DNA of 64,000 nt from contig CALNAJ010000014.1 in the NCBI GenBank assembly GCA_937874695.1, positions 53,764-117,763 on the forward strand. Direction: 5' to 3'. The notes under the pieces were generated by a model. The model did not search any database, was not told the DNA's origin, and was given only the letters and a program-made list of their open reading frames with translations. The stretch's first letter is position 1. Every line of letters begins with the position of its first letter. Made by a program: the position numbers and the translations under genes. Origin of the DNA: an uncultured Lactobacillus sp. Lineage in GTDB: Bacteria > Bacillota > Bacilli > Lactobacillales > Lactobacillaceae. Positions 48,899 through 59,122 of the stretch are shown one piece after another.

Positions 48899-51800
48899 AT
48901 GAGTTTACAATTTATTTTAGGTAGCGCAGGGCAGGATCACCGGACACCTATGGTGACGGCGATGGCCCAACAAGTCACAACGCAGCCCGCGGATCAGTGT
49001 TATTACATTGTTCCTAATCATATTAAGTTTGAAACTGAAGTTGACGTCCTGACCGATTTAAAACAAATATTAGCATCAGATCAAGCGCTGTTTGCACAAA
49101 CGCAGGTCCAGGTTTTTTCATTCACGCGATTAGCCTGGTTCTTCATGAAAAATGAGCCAGTGTATCAAATTCCTCGAATTTCTACTGCAGGGCTCAACAT
49201 GCTGATCTATCAGATCATTCAGAGCCATGCCGATGAATTGACGATCTTTCGTGGGGAAGTTGATCGGCCGGGATTTGTTAGCCAGTTAACGGCGCAATTG
49301 TCGGAGTTCAAAGTTGGGCAAGTCACCGCTGCGGACCTGATGAATGCGATTGGTCAACTGAGCACCAACAACGCTGACCTACAGGCGAAGCTTCATGACT
49401 TAATGGTTATCTATGAGGCCTTTGAGCAGCAGATGCTGGGAAAATATGTGGAAAATACGGATTTGCTGAATCAACTGGCAGATTTTTTAGCCACCAAAAT
49501 TGACTTGAGCCATGCACATTTTTACTTGGAAGGGTTCTCACAGCTGAGCGCGCAAGAACGTAAATTGACGGCGGCCCTAATTGAACGGGCGGCCAGTGTT
49601 ACCGTCGCGCTGAATTTGGATAAGGGATATCCACAGGACTTGCCAGATACCACGGCACTGTTCTTTCAGTCGGGGAAACTCTACCACCAGCTCTATAGCG
49701 TGGCGCGTGCCAGTCGGATTCCCGTAAAAACTGACCAATATGCGCGAACGCCGCGGGTCTCTAATGACTTACTGGCATTAGATGGCTTTTGGCAGGCCTC
49801 AAGCGCGATGACGCCGCAACCGCAGCCCGTTGACCAAGCGCCAACACACATTCAGATTGTGCAAGCAGCCAATCGCTACGTAGAGGTTTCTCGAGTGGCG
49901 ACCCAGATTCGCCAAATGGTCGCTAGCGGTCAATACCGCTATCAGGATTTCTTAGTTATGGCCCGTCATTTAGACCACTACCAGACGGTAATCGACCCGA
50001 TATTTAAGGCTCAAGAAATTCCGTACTTCGATGATGCTGACGTCCAAATGGCCGACCATCCCTTCGTCGAATTAATCAATGCTCTATTCGATGTGGAACG
50101 CCGAAACTACCGATATGCCGATGTTTTCCGGGTATTAAAATCAGAACTACTTTTACCGCAAGATGACACGGGCGAGCCCATGGCGTTGCCTAAATATCGT
50201 CGTGCACTTGCGTTAACGGAGAACTTTGTCTTAAAGAATGGGTTTGAGGGTCAACATCGCTGGACCCAGACGAAGGATTGGGTCTACATGCGGTTATCAG
50301 CTGGGGATGATCAGGTGCAGACGACTCACGATGACCAGATCACGGCCCAAATTAATCTGATTCGTCAGTTTGTCGCGCACACACTACCGCCATTCTTCGC
50401 ACGGTTAAGGGCTGCTAAAACCTATACTGATGCGGCTGCAGTGATCTATCAATTCTTGGATCAAGCGGGCGTCAGTGCCCGGTTGATGGCTTGGCGTGAT
50501 CAAGCCATCGCGGCCGGAGATTTGATGCGTGCTGGCCAACCGGAACAGACGTGGGCGACGTTCTGCCAAATGTTGGACGAGTGCCATAGTATTTTAGGCC
50601 CACTACCGTTCAATCAAGCAGATTTTCAGGCGTTGCTTCAGTCCGGATTTGCGGGGGCTAAATTTAGCCAGATTCCATCGACATTGGATCAAGTGACGAT
50701 TACCGAAAGTGGAATCGTCCAAGCGAACAATCGGAAAGTGACGTTTCTTATGGGGGCGACGGCCGATGATATGCCGGACAATCAAATTCCAACAAGTCTT
50801 TTGGCGGATAATGATCGCCATGATTTGAGTGAGCAATTACAGGCAGTGGATGAAGATAGCTATTTGCGCGATGATGCGGCGACACAGTTGGCGGGAGAAC
50901 CCTATCTCAATTACTTAGCCTTTTTGAGTGGCAGCGAGCGGCTGATTTTTAGTTATCCTGCTACGAGTGATGAAGACCATAATGGCTTGCAGATATCGCC
51001 ATACGTCGAACGTATTCGGCAGTACTTTAAGTTGCCAATTATTGTGGTACCGGCCGCGCCAAAGGCAGAAATGACCGATATTTTACCGTTTGTGGGAACA
51101 CGCCGCACGACACTGCGCCACCTCGTGCAGGCGAGTCACGACAGTCAATTGCGTGAACAACCCCTGTCACGGCCATGGCTATATGTTCTCAATGAGCTTA
51201 GTCATGACGCAAACTATGGTAGCTTAACAACTAAGTTACTAGGCAGTTTGAGCTATCGTAATGTGCCAGAGCATCTGACGCCAGATATCGTGACCCAACT
51301 GTATGGGCAAAAGATCAGCACATCGATTTCAAAGCTGGAGGAGTATTACTCTAATCCATACGCCTACTTCTTAAAGTACGGCTTGCGCCTACAAGAACGG
51401 GATGTCTTTGAGCTATCGCCGGCTAGCACGGGTGAATTCTTTCATGCGACTATGGACGGCTTGATGAAACAGATCAAGCAACAAAGTCTAAATCTGGCGG
51501 AGCTCGATGAACAGCAATTACAGGAACTGACGACGGCAGTCATCCACGAGGTGTTGGATACCACGACTAACCCGCAGTTTGCTATCTTGGAGAGTTCTCA
51601 CCGGATGCTGTATATTCGTCAGCAGTTGATCAAGACGATGCGGCAGATGGCCAAGACGCTCCAGGAACAAAGCGGGCGAACCAAGTTGCGGCCGAAACGA
51701 ACGGAAGTCCAATTTGGGTTGGGCGACCAGAATGGGCTGGCGGCCCTGTCATTTGATCTCGGTAAGCAGCGTCAAGTAACGGTTCGTGGTCGAATCGATC

Positions 51801-52510
51801 GCTTGGACGCACTAGAACTCAAGGATAAGACGTTCTTAGGCATCGTGGACTATAAGAGTTCCGAGCATAAGTTTAGCTATCAGGATGCTTATTACGGGCA
51901 AGCTATGCAGATGCTAACGTACCTGGATGCTGTGAAGAAAAACATGCCCGAGTTGTTGGCCGGAGAGTCCGGGGATGTGCAGCGTGCGGAATTAGCTGGG
52001 GCGGTCTATTTACATTTACAAAACCCAATCTTGCGGGCGGCAGATGTGATGGACGATGATCCGTTAATGGCACTATTGAAAGCTGAACAATACCAAGGAT
52101 TATTGTTGGATGACCCTGACTTATTGACGAATCTGGATTCTTTATTTGCGGCGGATGATTATCATGGCAGTTCGTTACTCTTCCGTGGCTTACGGCGGGG
52201 TGTTAAGGGAAACTATACGTCTTACAGTAAGATGCTGGTCAATCCGGGTGAACTGGATCTGCTCTTGCAACACACAGAGAGATTGATCAAGCGGGCGGCT
52301 ACGGAAATCTTCGATGGTCACGTTGATTTGGCGCCGACACGGGAACAAAACAAAACGGCCCTTCAATATTCACCATACAAGTCAATCATGCAGTTTGATC
52401 CCTTACTGACAGAGAATAATTATCGTGATCTGCAGCCACTTAAAAAAGATGACGTTATGACACGGATCAAGGAACAGTTAGAACAGGAGGATCCCGATGG
52501 CAAAATTTGA
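48899..52510 (+). CDS. rexB: ATP-dependent nuclease subunit B (RexB/AddB type)
   Basis: RexAB processes double-strand breaks to Chi-regulated 3' tails for RecA. The 1203-residue product has AddB architecture. The N-terminal Walker A position reads LGSAGQDHRTP and lacks the GKT, so it should not bind ATP. A PD-(D/E)XK nuclease domain lies at the C-terminus with GIVDYKSSEHKF (about 981-992). The cysteines that hold the 4Fe-4S cluster in Bacillus AddB are absent: YSNPYAYFLKYGL (about 815) and ALQYSPYKSIMQFDP (about 1155-1170) show Asn, Leu, Ser and Met instead. GGAGG precedes the ATG. rexA overlaps by 14 bases. Confidence 0.93.
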   Translation: MSLQFILGSAGQDHRTPMVTAMAQQVTTQPADQCYYIVPNHIKFETEVDVLTDLKQILASDQALFAQTQVQVFSFTRLAWFFMKNEPVYQIPRISTAGLNMLIYQIIQSHADELTIFRGEVDRPGFVSQLTAQLSEFKVGQVTAADLMNAIGQLSTNNADLQAKLHDLMVIYEAFEQQMLGKYVENTDLLNQLADFLATKIDLSHAHFYLEGFSQLSAQERKLTAALIERAASVTVALNLDKGYPQDLPDTTALFFQSGKLYHQLYSVARASRIPVKTDQYARTPRVSNDLLALDGFWQASSAMTPQPQPVDQAPTHIQIVQAANRYVEVSRVATQIRQMVASGQYRYQDFLVMARHLDHYQTVIDPIFKAQEIPYFDDADVQMADHPFVELINALFDVERRNYRYADVFRVLKSELLLPQDDTGEPMALPKYRRALALTENFVLKNGFEGQHRWTQTKDWVYMRLSAGDDQVQTTHDDQITAQINLIRQFVAHTLPPFFARLRAAKTYTDAAAVIYQFLDQAGVSARLMAWRDQAIAAGDLMRAGQPEQTWATFCQMLDECHSILGPLPFNQADFQALLQSGFAGAKFSQIPSTLDQVTITESGIVQANNRKVTFLMGATADDMPDNQIPTSLLADNDRHDLSEQLQAVDEDSYLRDDAATQLAGEPYLNYLAFLSGSERLIFSYPATSDEDHNGLQISPYVERIRQYFKLPIIVVPAAPKAEMTDILPFVGTRRTTLRHLVQASHDSQLREQPLSRPWLYVLNELSHDANYGSLTTKLLGSLSYRNVPEHLTPDIVTQLYGQKISTSISKLEEYYSNPYAYFLKYGLRLQERDVFELSPASTGEFFHATMDGLMKQIKQQSLNLAELDEQQLQELTTAVIHEVLDTTTNPQFAILESSHRMLYIRQQLIKTMRQMAKTLQEQSGRTKLRPKRTEVQFGLGDQNGLAALSFDLGKQRQVTVRGRIDRLDALELKDKTFLGIVDYKSSEHKFSYQDAYYGQAMQMLTYLDAVKKNMPELLAGESGDVQRAELAGAVYLHLQNPILRAADVMDDDPLMALLKAEQYQGLLLDDPDLLTNLDSLFAADDYHGSSLLFRGLRRGVKGNYTSYSKMLVNPGELDLLLQHTERLIKRAATEIFDGHVDLAPTREQNKTALQYSPYKSIMQFDPLLTENNYRDLQPLKKDDVMTRIKEQLEQEDPDGKI

Positions 52511-55500
52511 GTTTACGCCCAGCCAAGACCAAGCGATTCACGAAGCGGGCAATAATTTATTGGTATCGGCCTCGGCTGGTTCTGGTAAAACGCGGGTACT
52601 GGTTCAGCGCGTCATTGAAAAGCTCAAGGCCGGAACCGGTATCGATGAAGTATTGATTGTGACCTTCACGAAGGCGGCTGCGGCTGAAATGCGTGAGCGA
52701 ATTCAGACGGCGTTACGCCAAGAGTTAGCATCTAGTCAGGGTGACAGTGAACGGCAATCGTTCTATTTGCGGCAATTGAACCAGTTACCCGTCGCTGATA
52801 TCAGTACCTTGGATGCCTTTTGTTTACGAATCTTACAACATTACTACTACGTGATCGACATGGATCCCGTGTTCCGTTTGTTAGCAGATGAGACGGAGAA
52901 TGCCTTACTACGTGATGAGGTGTGGGCTGATGTCCGCGAGCAACTCTATGCTGAAGGTGAAGCCCTAGAAAAAGATGGTGAACAGAACTTGTTTGCTCGG
53001 TTGACGGAGAATTTCTCCGGGGATCGTAACGATGATGGGCTAGCAGATTTGATTCAGCGAACTAATACATTTGCTAATGCGACGGCGGATCCTGCGGCGT
53101 GGCTCACAGCCTTGCCGGAGCCGTATCATTTAGACAGCGAACAGCTGACCGCAACTCATTTTTATCACGAACAACTGCAGCCATTATTCACGGCGCAACT
53201 ACAGCAGATCCAGGCAGATTTGACCAGTGCCCAGCAGTTAGCCGAGCAGGCCAATCTAACCAAGCAATTTGACCATCTGGCGACGGTTCTCAGCAGCTTG
53301 AAAGCCACGTTGGAACTTGTAGACCACGGCAGTTGGAATGCACTAAGAGCGGCCGTCAGGGACTTTAATTGGGGCCGAATGCCAAGTGTTCGCAAGACTA
53401 ACGAAGATTATGCGGTATATAATCACCTCAAGACGACTTACTATGATCCAGCGCGGAAGCAACTAGAGACGTTGAAGAAGGGATACTTGATTCAGCCTGA
53501 AGAGCAGGCAATAACGACGATTCGACGGTCCGGCGAATTGGTGGGCGAGTTAGCCCGGGCGGTGAGTGCCTTTCGAGATGCCTATACAGCGGAGAAGCAG
53601 CGGCGCCACGTTTTGGATTTTGCCGATGTGGAGCACGCGGCGCTTGAAATTTTGACGCGGGATACCGACCAATCTCGGCAAGTTGCCGCGCAGTTACGCC
53701 AACAATATGCCGAGATCATGGTGGATGAGTATCAGGATACGAATGGCTTACAGGAAGCCATTCTGACCGCAATCGCGAAGCCGGCACCTACTGGAAACTT
53801 GTTCATGGTGGGGGATGTTAAACAGTCTATCTACCGGTTCCGGCAGGCAGACCCAACGTTGTTCATGGATAAGACCGATCGTTACACCGCCGACCAGCAG
53901 TCTGGCAAGCTGATTGTTTTAGCTGAAAACTTCCGCTCCATGAAGAACGTCGATGATTTTACCAACCTGATCTTCAAACAGTTAATGGATCGGGAGCTGG
54001 GTGAAATCGACTATACAGGAGCCGCGCAGTTGAAATTTGGGGCAACATACTACCCTGAAGATGTGACAAGTACAGCTGAACTCTTGGTGTACTTGTCGGA
54101 TGAGGATGAGAAGTCGCCTGGGTCTGCCGACGCGGCGGATCAGGAGCCGATGGATGCTACCTTTCAGGTGGATAATAAGCATCAGGGTGAAGTGCTATTG
54201 ACCGGGAAGAAAATTCAAGAATTGATTGCAGCGAAAACACCGATCTATGACCGTGACGCGCACAAAAATCGGCCAATCAAGTACGGTGATATTACCCTAT
54301 TGACGCCGACGCGCACGAATAACTTAATTATTACGGATGAATTGCGCCGGTTAGGTATTCCCGTCGTTGTTAATGATGCGCAGAATTACTTCAAGACCAC
54401 GGAAATTCAGATTATGATGGCGCTCCTCAGAGTCATTGATAATCCCTATCAGGATATTCCGCTGGCAGCGGTTCTGCGTTCGCCAATTGTTGGACTCAAT
54501 GAAAATGAACTGGCAGCCCTCCGAATTAATCAACGAACGGGGGATTACTATCAAGCTGTTTTGCACTACCAGCAGACTTATGCGGCGGCAAACGCGAGTG
54601 ATTTTCAACAGACGCTTTATGAAAAAATCAGTCACTTTTTGGAACAGTTGGAACGCTTCCGCGATGTTGCGCGGCAAAACCAATTGGTGACGCTGATTTG
54701 GCAGATCTATCAGGATACCGGATTCTTGGACTATGTCGGGGGGATGCCAGCTGGTGAACAGCGGCAGGCCAACCTTCATGCGCTGTATGAGCGGGCACAG
54801 AGCTATGAACACAGTAGTTTTAAGGGCTTGTTTCAGTTTGTGCGGTTCGTTGAACGGTTACAGGACCGGGACGATGACTTAGCCGGTGCACCGGTGCAGG
54901 CCGCCGAGAACGCCGTGTCAGTCATGACTATTCATGGGAGTAAGGGGCTGGAATTTCCAGTCGTCTTCATCATGGATGCATCACGACAGTTCAATCGTCA
55001 GGACCAACAGGGAAGTTACGTGATGAGTGGCAAACAGGGAATCGGTATCGATTATCTGGACCCTGTCAGTCGGATTAAGGCACCTAGCTTGCAGAAGCTA
55101 GTCACGGCTCAGGCCATTTCGCGTGCGAGTTTGGCGGAAGAAATGCGTAAACTTTACGTAGCATTGACCCGTGCGGAGTCGCAGATTTATATTGTCGGGT
55201 CCCATAAGACAAAGGAAGAGGCCTTGAGTGTCTGGGAACAGGCCTACCAGAGTCCTAATCTGGTTTTAAATGCCACATTGCGCGAGAAAAGTACTGCGGC
55301 AAATTACCTGGATTGGATTGGGATGTGTCTGGTCCGCGACGCAAAATTCGAGGATGACTCACAACCGGCTGGCGAGGCGCTGCCTGCCCTAGCCGGAGAT
55401 CCAGCCAACTTCAAAGTGAGCTTCGCAACGGCCGATGATTTGGGCCCAGCCCCAGCGGTCAATGCAGCAACGGTCGATTGGTTCAAGGAGACCAGCAGCG

Positions 55501-56300
55501 TAGCGGCTAAGACGGCAGAAACCGTATCCGGGAGCGAGGCAATTCGCCAGGTCATGGACTTTAGCTACCCTCATGAGGCGGCCACGCAAACAACGGCCTA
55601 CCAGTCTGTTTCGGAGGCAAAGCGGTTGTTTGAAGATCCTGACAATGCCACGATTGGCGACTATCAGCCAGTGGGTAACGGGCAACGTGGCCGGCGGTTC
55701 GTGACGCATGATTTTGCTCGGCCAGAATTCTTACAGACCGTTCGGGCACCGTTACCAACCGAAATTGGGACGGCAACCCACTTGGTCTTGCAGCAATTGG
55801 ATGTGACGACAACACCAACGGTTGCGACGATTCAGGACAAGATTGATCAGTTAGTGGCCGATCAAGTATTGACGTCAGAGGTTGCCGCGCAGGTGCGCGC
55901 AGATTTGATTTTGCAATTCTTCACCACGCCGGTGGGACAACAGATTCTCGCCCACCCCGAGGAATTACATCGGGAAGTGCCATTTTCCCTATTGATGCCA
56001 GCCAAGAGTCTCTTCCAAGACTTCAAGGAAGCCGATTCACAGGTCTTGGTTCATGGGATCGTCGATGGGTATTTGCAAACGGAGAGCGGCATCATTCTCT
56101 TTGACTACAAGACGGATCATGTGAATACGAACGCCGTTGAACAGAGTACGGCCAAGATTATTGACCGTTATAGTGGTCAGGTCAATCTGTACGCGGCGGC
56201 ACTTCAGCAGATGACGGGGAAATCCGTCACAGCACAGTATCTGTATTTGTTGACGACAGGAACCTTAGTTTCCGTGCCTAGCAAACAATTAAGAGCCTAA
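52497..56300 (+). CDS. rexA: ATP-dependent helicase/nuclease subunit A (RexA/AddA)
   Basis: This is the UvrD-like helicase and nuclease subunit of the RexAB recombination enzyme. The 1267-residue product has Walker A SASAGSGKTRVL (about 24-35), motif Ia VTFTKAAAAEMRERI, Walker B IMVDEYQDTN (about 408-417), motif III GDVKQSIYRFRQADP, motif V VMTIHGSKGLEFPVVF, motif VI YVALTRAESQIYIVG, and the C-terminal nuclease motif LFDYKTDHV (about 1201). All helicase motifs are intact, unlike RexB. AGGAGG before the ATG lies within the end of rexB, indicating coupled translation. Confidence 0.97.
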   Translation: MAKFEFTPSQDQAIHEAGNNLLVSASAGSGKTRVLVQRVIEKLKAGTGIDEVLIVTFTKAAAAEMRERIQTALRQELASSQGDSERQSFYLRQLNQLPVADISTLDAFCLRILQHYYYVIDMDPVFRLLADETENALLRDEVWADVREQLYAEGEALEKDGEQNLFARLTENFSGDRNDDGLADLIQRTNTFANATADPAAWLTALPEPYHLDSEQLTATHFYHEQLQPLFTAQLQQIQADLTSAQQLAEQANLTKQFDHLATVLSSLKATLELVDHGSWNALRAAVRDFNWGRMPSVRKTNEDYAVYNHLKTTYYDPARKQLETLKKGYLIQPEEQAITTIRRSGELVGELARAVSAFRDAYTAEKQRRHVLDFADVEHAALEILTRDTDQSRQVAAQLRQQYAEIMVDEYQDTNGLQEAILTAIAKPAPTGNLFMVGDVKQSIYRFRQADPTLFMDKTDRYTADQQSGKLIVLAENFRSMKNVDDFTNLIFKQLMDRELGEIDYTGAAQLKFGATYYPEDVTSTAELLVYLSDEDEKSPGSADAADQEPMDATFQVDNKHQGEVLLTGKKIQELIAAKTPIYDRDAHKNRPIKYGDITLLTPTRTNNLIITDELRRLGIPVVVNDAQNYFKTTEIQIMMALLRVIDNPYQDIPLAAVLRSPIVGLNENELAALRINQRTGDYYQAVLHYQQTYAAANASDFQQTLYEKISHFLEQLERFRDVARQNQLVTLIWQIYQDTGFLDYVGGMPAGEQRQANLHALYERAQSYEHSSFKGLFQFVRFVERLQDRDDDLAGAPVQAAENAVSVMTIHGSKGLEFPVVFIMDASRQFNRQDQQGSYVMSGKQGIGIDYLDPVSRIKAPSLQKLVTAQAISRASLAEEMRKLYVALTRAESQIYIVGSHKTKEEALSVWEQAYQSPNLVLNATLREKSTAANYLDWIGMCLVRDAKFEDDSQPAGEALPALAGDPANFKVSFATADDLGPAPAVNAATVDWFKETSSVAAKTAETVSGSEAIRQVMDFSYPHEAATQTTAYQSVSEAKRLFEDPDNATIGDYQPVGNGQRGRRFVTHDFARPEFLQTVRAPLPTEIGTATHLVLQQLDVTTTPTVATIQDKIDQLVADQVLTSEVAAQVRADLILQFFTTPVGQQILAHPEELHREVPFSLLMPAKSLFQDFKEADSQVLVHGIVDGYLQTESGIILFDYKTDHVNTNAVEQSTAKIIDRYSGQVNLYAAALQQMTGKSVTAQYLYLLTTGTLVSVPSKQLRA

Positions 56301-56352
56301 AAAATAATCCTCACCGCAACGACTAAAAGCCATTGTGGTGAGGATTATTTTA
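56300..56352. terminator. Bidirectional terminator after rexA
   Basis: AAAATAATCCTCACC pairs with GGTGAGGATTATTTT in a long near-perfect stem. Confidence 0.88.
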
Positions 56353-56357
56353 GAGAA

Positions 56358-56549
56358 TTAGTGATGAATTAAGATCAGTGAAATCAGAACAAAAACTAGG
56401 ACGACCATGACGGCAATGACCCCAATTAGGCGGCGATTAAAGTGATGGTCCAGGTGATAAACGTAGCCGAGCACACCGGCCAAAGCCAAGAGACCGACTA
56501 CAGCTAGAATGATCAATTTAAGTTTAACGTCGAAATCCGTAGTTAACAT
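56358..56549 (-). CDS. Small membrane protein, 63 residues
   Basis: Two membrane segments are predicted (about 11-30, LIILAVVGLLALAGVLGYVY, and 41-61, LIGVIAVMVVLVFVLISLIL), joined by HLDHHFNRR. AAGGAAG lies eight bases before the ATG. I do not recognise a family. It ends next to the rexA bidirectional terminator. Confidence 0.68.
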   Translation of the reverse strand: MLTTDFDVKLKLIILAVVGLLALAGVLGYVYHLDHHFNRRLIGVIAVMVVLVFVLISLILIHH

Positions 56550-56600
56550 GGCGCGCTTCCTTTTCTCTAAGTCGTTGGCATTATTATACCAGAGAATGGG

Positions 56601-57770
56601 CTAATCGCGTTCCAATAGGAGTGCGATGCCCATGCCGCCACCGATACACATGGCGGCGAGGCCGCGATGCAGATCGCTGTGAAGCAATTCATGCAAAAGG
56701 GTCACGACGATTCGTGTGCCAGAGGCGCCGAGTGGATGGCCCAAGGCAATGCTTCCGCCATTCACGTTGAGCTTCTCGCTAGGGAGTTTGAGATCCCGAG
56801 CCACCGCGACGGACTGTGACGCGAAGGCCTCATTGATCTCATAACGGTCAATGTCGTTAACCCGTAAATGGTGCTGGTCCAGAACGTCTTGAATCGCATA
56901 AACGGGTGCGTAGCCCATGATATCAGGATCGATGCCGTTTTCGTGATACCCAGTCAGTGTTGCCAGGTAAGGGATGTTGGCAGCTTGAGCTGCAGATTTA
57001 CGCATCAGGACCAGCGCAGCGGCACCATCGTTTAGACCGGCTGCATTTCCCGCAGTCACGGTACCATCGGCGCGAAATGATGGTCGCAAGGCAGCGAGTT
57101 TTTCCAGTGAGGTGTTGGCGCGGACGGCTTCGTCCTGGGTAATCAGTTCATCGCCAACCGGAACCGGGACGATTTCATCGTTGAATTGAAAATGTTGCTG
57201 TGCCGCAACGGCTTTTTGTTGAGAGTTCAGCGCGAAGGCGTCTTGGGCCTCGCGACTAATGTTGAAGCGTTCCGCAACATTTTCCGCCGTGATCCCCATA
57301 GGCACATGGGTGAAAGCGTCGGTGAGGCCGTCGCGGGTGAGGCTATCCGTGAGCGAGACGTCGCCGAACTTGTGTCCCCAACGGGATTGATTGTTGAGAT
57401 AAGGCGCCTGGCTCATGCTCTCCGTGCCGCCAACCAGGACAGCATCGGCGTCTCCCATGAGAATTGCCGCTTGCCCCAAGCGGATGGCCTTCAGGCTCGA
57501 TCCGCAGACCTGATTGATGGTCATCGCCGTGCTCGTGACTGGCAGGCCAACATTGAGTTCAATCTGCCGGGCAACGTTTTGTCCCAGGCCAGCCTGTAGG
57601 ACTGTGCCAAAGATGGTTTGCTGAATCATGGCGGGGTCGAGACCGCTACGGGTGACAGCGGCCTGGGCGGCAATGGTACCTAATGTGACGGCCGAAACGG
57701 ACCGCATGCCACGGCCAAATTTGCCGATGGGAGTCCGTGCCGCACTAACAATAACAACTTCTTCTGCCAT
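56601..57770 (-). CDS. Acetyl-CoA C-acetyltransferase (thiolase)
   Basis: Thiolase condenses two acetyl-CoA to acetoacetyl-CoA, the first step of the mevalonate pathway that lactobacilli use for isoprenoids. The 389-residue product has the acyl-accepting C89 in INQVCGSSLKAIRLG, the NEAFASQ motif, the catalytic His in GGSIALGHPLGASGTR, and the second Cys in CIGGGMG. Its length and all motifs are normal for biosynthetic thiolases. It starts at 57770 with AGGAGCG upstream. No other mevalonate gene is adjacent. Confidence 0.93.
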   Translation of the reverse strand: MAEEVVIVSAARTPIGKFGRGMRSVSAVTLGTIAAQAAVTRSGLDPAMIQQTIFGTVLQAGLGQNVARQIELNVGLPVTSTAMTINQVCGSSLKAIRLGQAAILMGDADAVLVGGTESMSQAPYLNNQSRWGHKFGDVSLTDSLTRDGLTDAFTHVPMGITAENVAERFNISREAQDAFALNSQQKAVAAQQHFQFNDEIVPVPVGDELITQDEAVRANTSLEKLAALRPSFRADGTVTAGNAAGLNDGAAALVLMRKSAAQAANIPYLATLTGYHENGIDPDIMGYAPVYAIQDVLDQHHLRVNDIDRYEINEAFASQSVAVARDLKLPSEKLNVNGGSIALGHPLGASGTRIVVTLLHELLHSDLHRGLAAMCIGGGMGIALLLERD

Positions 57771-58084
57771 GTAAATAAGCGCTCCTTTTTTCCGATAAGT
57801 CTTCGAACCTTAAATATAACCGACTTTAACCATTTTGTCTTGAATTTAGACGGGGAAACGGTGAGATTTCGCCTTTTCTTAATGATTTTGGATTTTGATC
57901 TGCTGGCACAACCGAATGATAAGCCATGATTAGATTGTTATTAATAATTTCCACGATTATTAATAGTGACTTCTATAGGGCGTATGACGACTATTTTTGA
58001 TAGAAATCACCCGTCATTTTCCATTCTGCCGGTCATCGCTTATAATAGAGAGTGGAATTCAAGACAGATAGGGGAATTGTAGTT
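57771..58084. other. Gene-free divergent intergenic region with AT palindrome
   Basis: Between divergent thiolase and hypothetical genes, TATTAATAA (57939-57947) and TTATTAATA (57957-57965) form a perfect 9-bp inverted repeat with a 9-base centre, operator-like. A -10-like TATAAT (58041-58046) precedes the plus-strand gene. No gene is seen. Confidence 0.5.
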
Positions 58085-59050
58085 ATGGAAGAGACAGATG
58101 CAACAGCCGAACTAATGACGCCCACGGAGTTCTTGACCCCGGAGCACTTGACGCGGTTATCCGCAAATCAGCAAAAGTATGCGTCCGATATTCTACAGGA
58201 TGTCACGCAAGCTCGCGCAGCCGTTAACTTAGGAACCGGTACCTGGACCGCGCAACAGGTCAGTGGCACTTTGGCAGCTTTACCAACGTTAGTCGATCGA
58301 CCACACGTCTATTATGTCGCCGTTATTCCAGTACTGGTGGCTTATTTCAAGGCGCAAGCCGCAGCCAATTTGCAGGATTTACTGGCTGCTTTGAAGCAAG
58401 CGCGGCCTGCTTTAGTGGAGAAACATGCCGAGGTTGCCGAGGAACAACAAGCCTACGAGGGTGTTGTATCGCTGGTTGAAGACTGGTTAGGGGCCATGGA
58501 GACGCAACCGGAAGTCCGCAATTTAAGTGTCGCGGATCGACAACGGTTCGTCACCATCGTACATACCACGGCAGAATTAATGATTACGGGGAAGCAACTT
58601 CAGCCGGTCGACTGGGATGCTGAGGCTGTTTCGTCTATCATGTTTGGGCCATTCACCCATTTGTTAGATGAAAAGGATCGTGTGCCCGAACTTTTCAATC
58701 TGGTACCTTTTGCCTTGACGACATTGTTCACTTACCTGGCCGATCAACAGCAGTTGAAGCAGTCTCAACAGTTGCTGGCATGGGTCGCGAAGAATCATAC
58801 GGCTTTGGTCACCATGTACAATCCCAAGTTGGAAAGCTTCTATGAAGAACTAGCTTCAGCCATGCGGCGAGCAGGCATCGATGCCAATGATCACGACGCC
58901 GTGGATGCCTTCACGCGAGACTATTTGAATGCCCATCCGGTGACCGGACGAGAATTGTTCACCACGGACCGTCAGTTAACCAAGAAACGGCCGGCTAAAC
59001 ACTTAAAATACAGCCGTAAGCAACGACGCAATCGTCGCAAAAAACGGTAA
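58085..59050 (+). CDS. Hypothetical protein with strongly basic C-terminal tail
   Basis: This 321-residue product has no signal peptide or membrane segment. The body is Leu/Ala/Gln-rich and probably all helical, with the conserved-looking DRPHVYYVAVIPVLVAYFKAQ, MFGPFTHLLDEKDRVPELFNLVPFALT and MYNPKLESFYEELASAMRRAGI. The end, KHLKYSRKQRRNRRKKR, is a nucleic-acid-binding type of tail. I do not recognise a domain. I chose the ATG at 58085, since GGGG lies upstream; a longer frame to 58052 runs through that site. It is monocistronic with a strong terminator. Confidence 0.7.
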   Translation: MEETDATAELMTPTEFLTPEHLTRLSANQQKYASDILQDVTQARAAVNLGTGTWTAQQVSGTLAALPTLVDRPHVYYVAVIPVLVAYFKAQAAANLQDLLAALKQARPALVEKHAEVAEEQQAYEGVVSLVEDWLGAMETQPEVRNLSVADRQRFVTIVHTTAELMITGKQLQPVDWDAEAVSSIMFGPFTHLLDEKDRVPELFNLVPFALTTLFTYLADQQQLKQSQQLLAWVAKNHTALVTMYNPKLESFYEELASAMRRAGIDANDHDAVDAFTRDYLNAHPVTGRELFTTDRQLTKKRPAKHLKYSRKQRRNRRKKR

Positions 59051-59071
59051 TTCAGACGAAATAGGTTTACA

Positions 59072-59108
59072 AAAAAACGTCTAGGACAATTTGTCCTAGA
59101 CGCTTTTT
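59072..59108. terminator. Bidirectional terminator
   Basis: CGTCTAGGACAA pairs with TTGTCCTAGACG, with A and T runs on both sides. It is shared by the convergent murE gene. Confidence 0.9.
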
Positions 59109-59122
59109 GATGTCTCAAGCAA

